DNA of 17,988 nucleotides from Euryarchaeota archaeon UBA181 (lineage in GTDB: Archaea; Thermoplasmatota; Poseidoniia; Poseidoniales; Thalassarchaeaceae), in assembly GCA_002496725.1 (NCBI GenBank), contig DALI01000062.1, forward strand, positions 1 through 17,988, written 5' to 3'. The translations under genes and the position numbers were made by a program. The notes beneath the pieces were generated by a model that searched no databases, was not told the origin of the DNA, and worked only from the letters and a program-made list of their open reading frames with translations. This document shows, in pieces, positions 14,569-17,988 of this stretch (position 1 is its first letter; the number at the start of each line of letters is the position of its first letter).

Positions 14569-16125
14569 CTATTGATTTCCAATACTAATCTTGAACCGAA
14601 TGAGATTCTCCTTCCTACTCTCTTTCCTATCAACTATCGGAAGTGGATAGTCCACTCCAATAATACAATTCAATGATTTTTGTATTGAAATCGGGGCTAG
14701 GTGCGGCTCAAAAATATACTTCGAGGGGAATGACTTCAGCTCAGGAACCCAGTATCTTATGAAATCCGCATTCGTGGTTTCCGCATTGAGGCTGGATTTT
14801 GAATCTGGACAGGGATTGTAAATTCGATAATAAGGCATTGAGAAAGGCGCGACTCCAGCTAGCCAAAGCCAGTTTCCGTTGTTCAAGGCCCAATCGCTGT
14901 CAACCAGCTTCCTCTCGAATACATCCCTCCCATAAGTCCAGTTTTGCCATAATTGCCCCCTTGTCAGGAAACAAGAGACTGCATGCCTCCCCAAGTGATG
15001 AATCCACCCAGTCTCTTCGAGTTGCCTCATCATCGCATCTATGTATGGATAACCAGTATTCCCAGTTTCCCAAGCAACCATTTTTTGTAAATCAAAATCG
15101 TCCCAGCCTATCTCTTTACAGTTCTCATTATCGATATCAGAATCCCAATTTTTAACAGATCTCGACAACAGGTAGAACATCTCTCTGAACATCATCTGAC
15201 CATGCAATGACTCGGGTGGTTCGGTGTGTTCATCACTCAGATAAGCCTTCTCACACTCCTTCCATAGCATCCTGACAGAGAGACAACCAGTACTCAAGTA
15301 GGGGGATAGTCCAGTCGTACTTGGCTCTCGTGGGTCATCTTCAGAATTCGTAGAAATGGTCTTCGGCTTTCTGAACTTGTTCACGTACTGCGGCCTATCT
15401 GACACCTTCTTCTTCAGCCTATCCAATGCCTCTGTCTCCCCACCAGGGAAGTAGTGATGCTGATCCCCTTTATCCGGAAACCTATCTCGGATCATTCTGT
15501 CAAACTCTGAAATCTCAATGACATTCCCCCTATCTGCCAAAGTAGCCAGTGGCTTCTTCTTGCTCGGGACGGGAAGAGGGCCCCCTACCTCATAGAAACC
15601 AAGCTCATTCCTACTGAAGTGATCCCTGAAAATCCCTTCCATATCCTTAATCGATTTTGGATTTCTATAGCCTGGTGACTTAACCACTTCCTCAATGTCC
15701 AGAAGTGTGTGCATAGCGGGAAATACCTTGGTTCGAAAGTTACTAGACTCACTACTGGACCAATTCTCGAGAAGCATATCAGTTTCCCTACTTCCCGGCT
15801 CGGAACAGTATTCGTAAACAAGGCATACGTCTTCCCCTGGTAGCCCCTCTCGGATTGAATGTAGGGCATCCGAGATTTTCCCGGATAAAATTGTCAGACT
15901 AGTGCCGAGTGTTCCCCTGAGATTCTCATCAAGATTCTTCAAAGATTCACTGAGGAATCTCATCCTGTTGAATCCAATATTCCCCTTCCCGCTATCCTGC
16001 TGTTCGTCATCTATGATGAATATAGGTAGTATGGAGTCCACCTCTTCTGAGTTACAAGCCCAAGTTAGAGCCTCATTGTCATGTACCCTAAGACACTTAC
16101 GAAACCACAGAACTGCGACTGCCAT
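14569..16125 (-). CDS. Photolyase of the (6-4) photolyase / animal cryptochrome class
   Basis: This 518-residue flavoprotein starts VLWFRKCLRVHDNEAL, like (6-4) photolyases. The FAD domain carries class-defining blocks: FPGGETEAL (226-233), PSTTGLSPYLSTGCLS (268-283), SLHGQMMFREMFY (306-318), TGYPYIDAMMRQL (357-369), and GWIHHLGRHAVSCFLTRG (373-390). His377 and His381 of the last block match the two catalytic histidines of Xenopus (6-4) photolyase, where class I CPD enzymes have Asn-Arg-Leu-Arg. The electron-transfer tryptophans W352, W396 and W419 and the FAD-facing Asn415 are kept. It probably repairs (6-4) photoproducts by blue light; a light-sensor role is the alternative. ATG 16125 lies 22 nt after a TATA-like box, so the mRNA looks leaderless. 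The gene is AT-richer than its neighbours: three 60-base lines I counted within it gave 38-47% GC and a fourth 35%, against 53-67% in counted lines to the left. Confidence 0.9.
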   Translation of the reverse strand: MAVAVLWFRKCLRVHDNEALTWACNSEEVDSILPIFIIDDEQQDSGKGNIGFNRMRFLSESLKNLDENLRGTLGTSLTILSGKISDALHSIREGLPGEDVCLVYEYCSEPGSRETDMLLENWSSSESSNFRTKVFPAMHTLLDIEEVVKSPGYRNPKSIKDMEGIFRDHFSRNELGFYEVGGPLPVPSKKKPLATLADRGNVIEISEFDRMIRDRFPDKGDQHHYFPGGETEALDRLKKKVSDRPQYVNKFRKPKTISTNSEDDPREPSTTGLSPYLSTGCLSVRMLWKECEKAYLSDEHTEPPESLHGQMMFREMFYLLSRSVKNWDSDIDNENCKEIGWDDFDLQKMVAWETGNTGYPYIDAMMRQLEETGWIHHLGRHAVSCFLTRGQLWQNWTYGRDVFERKLVDSDWALNNGNWLWLAGVAPFSMPYYRIYNPCPDSKSSLNAETTNADFIRYWVPELKSFPSKYIFEPHLAPISIQKSLNCIIGVDYPLPIVDRKESRKENLIRFKISIGNQ

Positions 16126-16146
16126 AACAAATGTGCCAAATTTACA

Positions 16147-16154
16147 CTTTTATG
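16147..16154 (-). promoter_or_regulatory. TATA-like box for the (6-4)-class photolyase
   Basis: CATAAAAG on the minus strand ends 22 nt before ATG 16125, matching the spacing seen for other leaderless genes here. It lies in the gap between this gene and the divergent tRNA-Phe. Confidence 0.5.
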
Positions 16155-16212
16155 CTGTTGTTTCCAAGGCACATCGGAATCCAGTGATTATCCATTCACT
16201 AGGAAGACTTGA

Positions 16213-16337
16213 AGTCATGACCATTGTGGCGAAGTTGCTACGGGACTGTAGCTCAGCTGGGAGAGCGCCGCACTGAAGATGCGGAGGCCGCTGGTTCAAG
16301 TCCGGCCAGTCCCACCAAACTAGTGCCTAGTCATGAC
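16213..16337. repeat. Palindromic AGTCATGAC copies flanking the tRNA
   Basis: The nonamer AGTCATGAC, containing the palindrome GTCATGAC, occurs at 16213-16221 (20 nt before the tRNA) and at 16329-16337 (11 nt after its CCA). Two copies this close could be a remnant of integration, protein-binding sites, or chance. Confidence 0.35.
16242..16317 (+). tRNA. tRNA-Phe (anticodon GAA), CCA encoded
   Basis: A full cloverleaf can be drawn. The acceptor GGGACTG pairs with CAGTCCC (16307-16313). The D-arm is GCTC/GAGC with loop AGCTGGGA, and the anticodon stem is CCGCA/TGCGG with loop CTGAAGA. The anticodon GAA is at 16275-16277. The variable loop has five bases (AGGCC). The T-arm is GCTGG/CCGGC (one T-G pair) with loop TTCAAGT. 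The discriminator is A at 16314, and CCA follows in the DNA at 16315-16317. No intron is present. I see no clear TATA box upstream. The gene lies between a divergent photolyase and the convergent RNase PH gene. Confidence 0.96.
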
Positions 16338-16345
16338 TATGTCAT

Positions 16346-17203
16346 TCACCCTTGATTGAGAGTTTCGACCTGAATTCCGTGTAGCTTCTCCAATCCAATT
16401 TCAGCCATGTCCATCAGGGAATCAAACTGCTCACGCGAGTAAGTAGACTCTTCTCCAGTTCCCTGAACCTCGACCAGCATTCCGTCACTGGTTCCGACTA
16501 CATTCATATCGACATCAGCATTGCTATCGAGGATGTAGTCCAGATCGAGAAAGACCTCTCCATCAATCAGCCCCACACTTATCGCAGACACATCGTTGCA
16601 CATCACAGATGACTCATGAGCCATCCTCTCTTCATCAGTAAGCTCTGGGGCGGTCCACCCATTGGAGATGTCCTCCCTTGTAGGCCGCATTTCCTTCGGT
16701 AGGCATTCCCCTGAGGCGATTAACCTACGAACAGCGAGCCTTAGCCCCATACATGCAGCAGTTATCGATGCACATCGAGTCCCTCCATCTGCATTCAGTA
16801 TGTCGCAGTCGACAGTCAGAGCCACAGGCCCAAGTGCCTCGAGATCAACTGCTCCCCTCAGTGACCTTGCCACTAGCCTCTCGATCTCCATTGTCCTGCC
16901 CTTGGCCCCGTTTCTCTCTCTCCTGAACCTCGAGTCAGTTGAACCGGGAAGGAGTGAATACTCTGCGTGGACCCATCCCCTATCCGAGTTTTTCGGGAAC
17001 CATCTTGGAAGTGAGGGAGCCTTCGTAACACAGACCAGAATTATTGTTTCGCCTTGTTTGTACAACAGGGAGGAAAGAGCGTTCGGGGTGAAGTCCAAAG
17101 TCACGTGCACATCACGCAACTCGTCATTTTTCCTATCGCTGCTAATTTTTCCCGACTTCATCTTCGCCATGCCACTCCGAGTGGCCATCACCTGTTGAAT
17201 CAT
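16346..17203 (-). CDS. rph: Ribonuclease PH, bacterial type
   Basis: RNase PH is a phosphate-dependent 3'-5' exonuclease that trims tRNA 3' ends. The 285-residue product follows the bacterial Rph order: RKNDELRDV near the N-terminus, RGWVHAEYSLLPGS, KGRTMEIERLVARSLRGAVDLEALG, VDCDILNADGGTRCASIT, VSAISVGLIDGEVFLDLDY with metal-binding acids, and DMNVVGTSDGMLVEVQGTGEE. These match Rph better than archaeal exosome Rrp41, which would have an RYNMAPF-like segment and lacks the LDLDY...D.NVV arrangement. It is about 40 residues longer than usual, partly from an N-terminal extension. ATG 17203 overlaps the upstream stop as ATGA, which suggests translational coupling; Met15 is an alternative start nearer the family norm. 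It is read towards tRNA-Phe, 29 nt away. Confidence 0.9.
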   Translation of the reverse strand: MIQQVMATRSGMAKMKSGKISSDRKNDELRDVHVTLDFTPNALSSLLYKQGETIILVCVTKAPSLPRWFPKNSDRGWVHAEYSLLPGSTDSRFRRERNGAKGRTMEIERLVARSLRGAVDLEALGPVALTVDCDILNADGGTRCASITAACMGLRLAVRRLIASGECLPKEMRPTREDISNGWTAPELTDEERMAHESSVMCNDVSAISVGLIDGEVFLDLDYILDSNADVDMNVVGTSDGMLVEVQGTGEESTYSREQFDSLMDMAEIGLEKLHGIQVETLNQG

Positions 17204-17751
17204 TCGCGTGTCGCATGAGGTGGACGAAAGGACTCAACCACTGAAGAGTCAGTGGTAATATATGGCCCACCGATCAAATCCACACAGTATGGGACCGCAT
17301 TGAAAACCTCACTCAGAATTTCCCTAATTGACTTGGGGGAGCCTGGTAGGTTGATTATCAGGGATTCCCCTCTTATCCCAGCAACTTGTCTGGAGAGAAT
17401 AGCCGTAGGGACATATTTCAGAGATACTGAACGCATCTTCTCCCCAAATCCAGGAAGCATCTTTTCGCATACCATTGAGGTTGCCTCGGGCGTCACATCC
17501 CTGGGTGATGGCCCCGTCCCTCCTGTTGTAACAACCACAGAGCATCCTCTGACATCAACAAGTTCAATCAATGAGGCGCCTATTGTTTCCATGTCATCTG
17601 GAACCACCATCCTCTCCACCTGCCAGGAGGACGTCAATGCCTCTTCGAGGAACTCTTCAATGGATGGGCCACTAATGTCTTCGTACTCTCCCGAGCTAGC
17701 CCTGTCTGAAGCTGTAAGGACTCCGAATCTGCAATGCTCGCCTACGTTCAC
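17200..17751 (-). CDS. MogA/MoaB-family molybdopterin adenylyltransferase
   Basis: Members of this family adenylylate molybdopterin to prepare it for molybdenum or tungsten insertion. The 183-residue protein has GVLTASDRASSGEYEDISGP (10-29), the TTGGTGPSPRDVTPEAT block (75-91) with the conserved Asp85, and the INLPGSPKSIRE segment (about 133-144). MogA and MoaB cannot be separated reliably by eye. The start is GTG 17751. A TATA-like ATTAATC ends 23 nt upstream, so the transcript is probably leaderless. Its stop overlaps the rph start (ATGA), which makes a two-gene unit. No other molybdenum-cofactor gene is in the window. Confidence 0.9.
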   Translation of the reverse strand: MNVGEHCRFGVLTASDRASSGEYEDISGPSIEEFLEEALTSSWQVERMVVPDDMETIGASLIELVDVRGCSVVVTTGGTGPSPRDVTPEATSMVCEKMLPGFGEKMRSVSLKYVPTAILSRQVAGIRGESLIINLPGSPKSIREILSEVFNAVPYCVDLIGGPYITTDSSVVESFRPPHATRE

Positions 17752-17773
17752 GGCCCGGAGAGGGGGTTATCCC

Positions 17774-17780
17774 GATTAAT
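17774..17780 (-). promoter_or_regulatory. TATA-like box for the mog-rph unit
   Basis: ATTAATC on the minus strand ends 23 nt before GTG 17751. The spacing matches the other leaderless genes in this window and supports that GTG as the start. Confidence 0.45.
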
Positions 17781-17913
17781 CACGTCGGTATTCCGCCCTT
17801 AGCCAATGAACACCTTCATGAACCGCCGATGAAAACCATTCTAACCTGAGGTGATGAAGTGCTGAGTCTTCCCCAAACCGCACGTTGTGTTGTCATCCGT
17901 GAATCACTAGGGA

Positions 17914-17931
17914 TTCCCGTTCTCACGGGAA
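17914..17931. other. 7-bp hairpin in the leader of the right-edge gene
   Basis: TTCCCGT, a 4-nt TCTC loop and ACGGGAA form a perfect stem 52 nt before the next ATG. No T run follows, so a leader structure or protein site is at least as likely as a terminator. Confidence 0.35.
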
Positions 17932-17983
17932 CCGCCAATTTGGGCCAGTTAGACTCAGCTTTCCTCACGTAGGAGGCAGAGAA

Positions 17984-17988
17984 ATGAC
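17984..17988 (+). CDS. Start of a gene cut by the right edge
   Basis: Only ATGAC is present. It is called because AGGAGG at 17971-17976 lies 7 nt before the ATG, the strongest Shine-Dalgarno in the window. Nothing can be said of the product. Confidence 0.4.

Larger units (their letters stand above)
17752..17983. other. Intergenic region between mog and the right-edge gene
   Basis: These 232 bases hold no convincing coding frame. The left part carries the mog promoter. The right part holds a hairpin: TTCCCGT (17914-17920), loop TCTC, ACGGGAA (17925-17931). It then runs to a strong ribosome-binding site. A GTGATGA followed shortly by CTGA near 17851-17865 looks like C/D boxes but the guide spacing is wrong. 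Confidence 0.5.

Noticed and set aside
15902..16276. 124-residue open frame on the + strand overlapping the photolyase start and tRNA
   Set aside because: It runs antisense through the photolyase N-terminus and into the tRNA-Phe gene, so it cannot be a normal gene.
17252..17779. 175-residue open frame on the + strand
   Set aside because: It is antisense to the MogA/MoaB gene, which carries clear family motifs; the translation has no family features.
17838..17865. Possible C/D-box guide RNA (CCGATGA, CTGA, GTGATGA, CTGA)
   Set aside because: The first box deviates from consensus and the second guide region would be only 4 nt, too short to guide methylation.
1..17988. CRISPR arrays, insertion sequences, phage or toxin-antitoxin genes
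   Set aside because: I saw no regularly spaced repeats, transposase or integrase motifs, or paired small genes of those types.

Overview
The window looks like a piece of a planktonic marine euryarchaeon of the Marine Group II/III type (Poseidoniales or a relative). The main evidence is a GatD-type amidotransferase subunit, a Pelota gene, a large secreted protein with a PGF-CTERM archaeosortase tail, LDL-receptor-A-like and calcium-binding repeats, and leaderless genes that start 22-28 nt after a TATA-like box. Several genes also look bacterial or eukaryote-like (RNase PH, formate-THF ligase, a (6-4)-class photolyase). The taxonomic call is inference from gene content; I could run no search.

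Layout. 1-168 (-): start of a lipoprotein, cut by the window edge. A divergent promoter separates it from gatD (225-1607, +), an old-yellow-enzyme oxidoreductase (1639-2730) and an acyl-CoA carboxylase carboxyltransferase subunit (2743-4320), all on the + strand with short gaps. Next come a PGF-CTERM surface protein (4367-6580) and a four-segment membrane protein (6597-7454). A shikimate dehydrogenase (7479-8216, -) converges on these and diverges from formate-THF ligase (8308-10041), pelota (10053-11114), an unrecognised gene (11145-11795) and an endonuclease-IV-like TIM-barrel protein (11882-12976).

Two photolyase-family genes follow on the - strand (12973-14502 and 14569-16125). With the endonuclease-IV-like gene they form an apparent DNA-repair island. 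The first is an atypical photolyase or cryptochrome-like protein. The second carries the His-His-Leu-Gly-Arg-His signature of the eukaryotic (6-4) photolyase/animal cryptochrome class and is clearly AT-richer than its surroundings. A tRNA-Phe(GAA) with encoded CCA (16242-16317, +) lies beside a two-gene unit read towards it: a MogA/MoaB-type molybdopterin protein (17200-17751, -) overlapping by ATGA a bacterial-type RNase PH (16346-17203, -). The last 230 bases hold a hairpin and then a strong Shine-Dalgarno and ATG opening a gene that runs off the right edge.

I see no CRISPR array, insertion sequence, phage gene or rRNA. No clearly novel multi-gene system stands out. The most unusual parts are the paired photolyases of different class, the bacterial-type RNase PH beside a tRNA gene, the carboxyltransferase with a remodelled acyl-CoA-binding half, and the symmetrical divergent promoter at the left.
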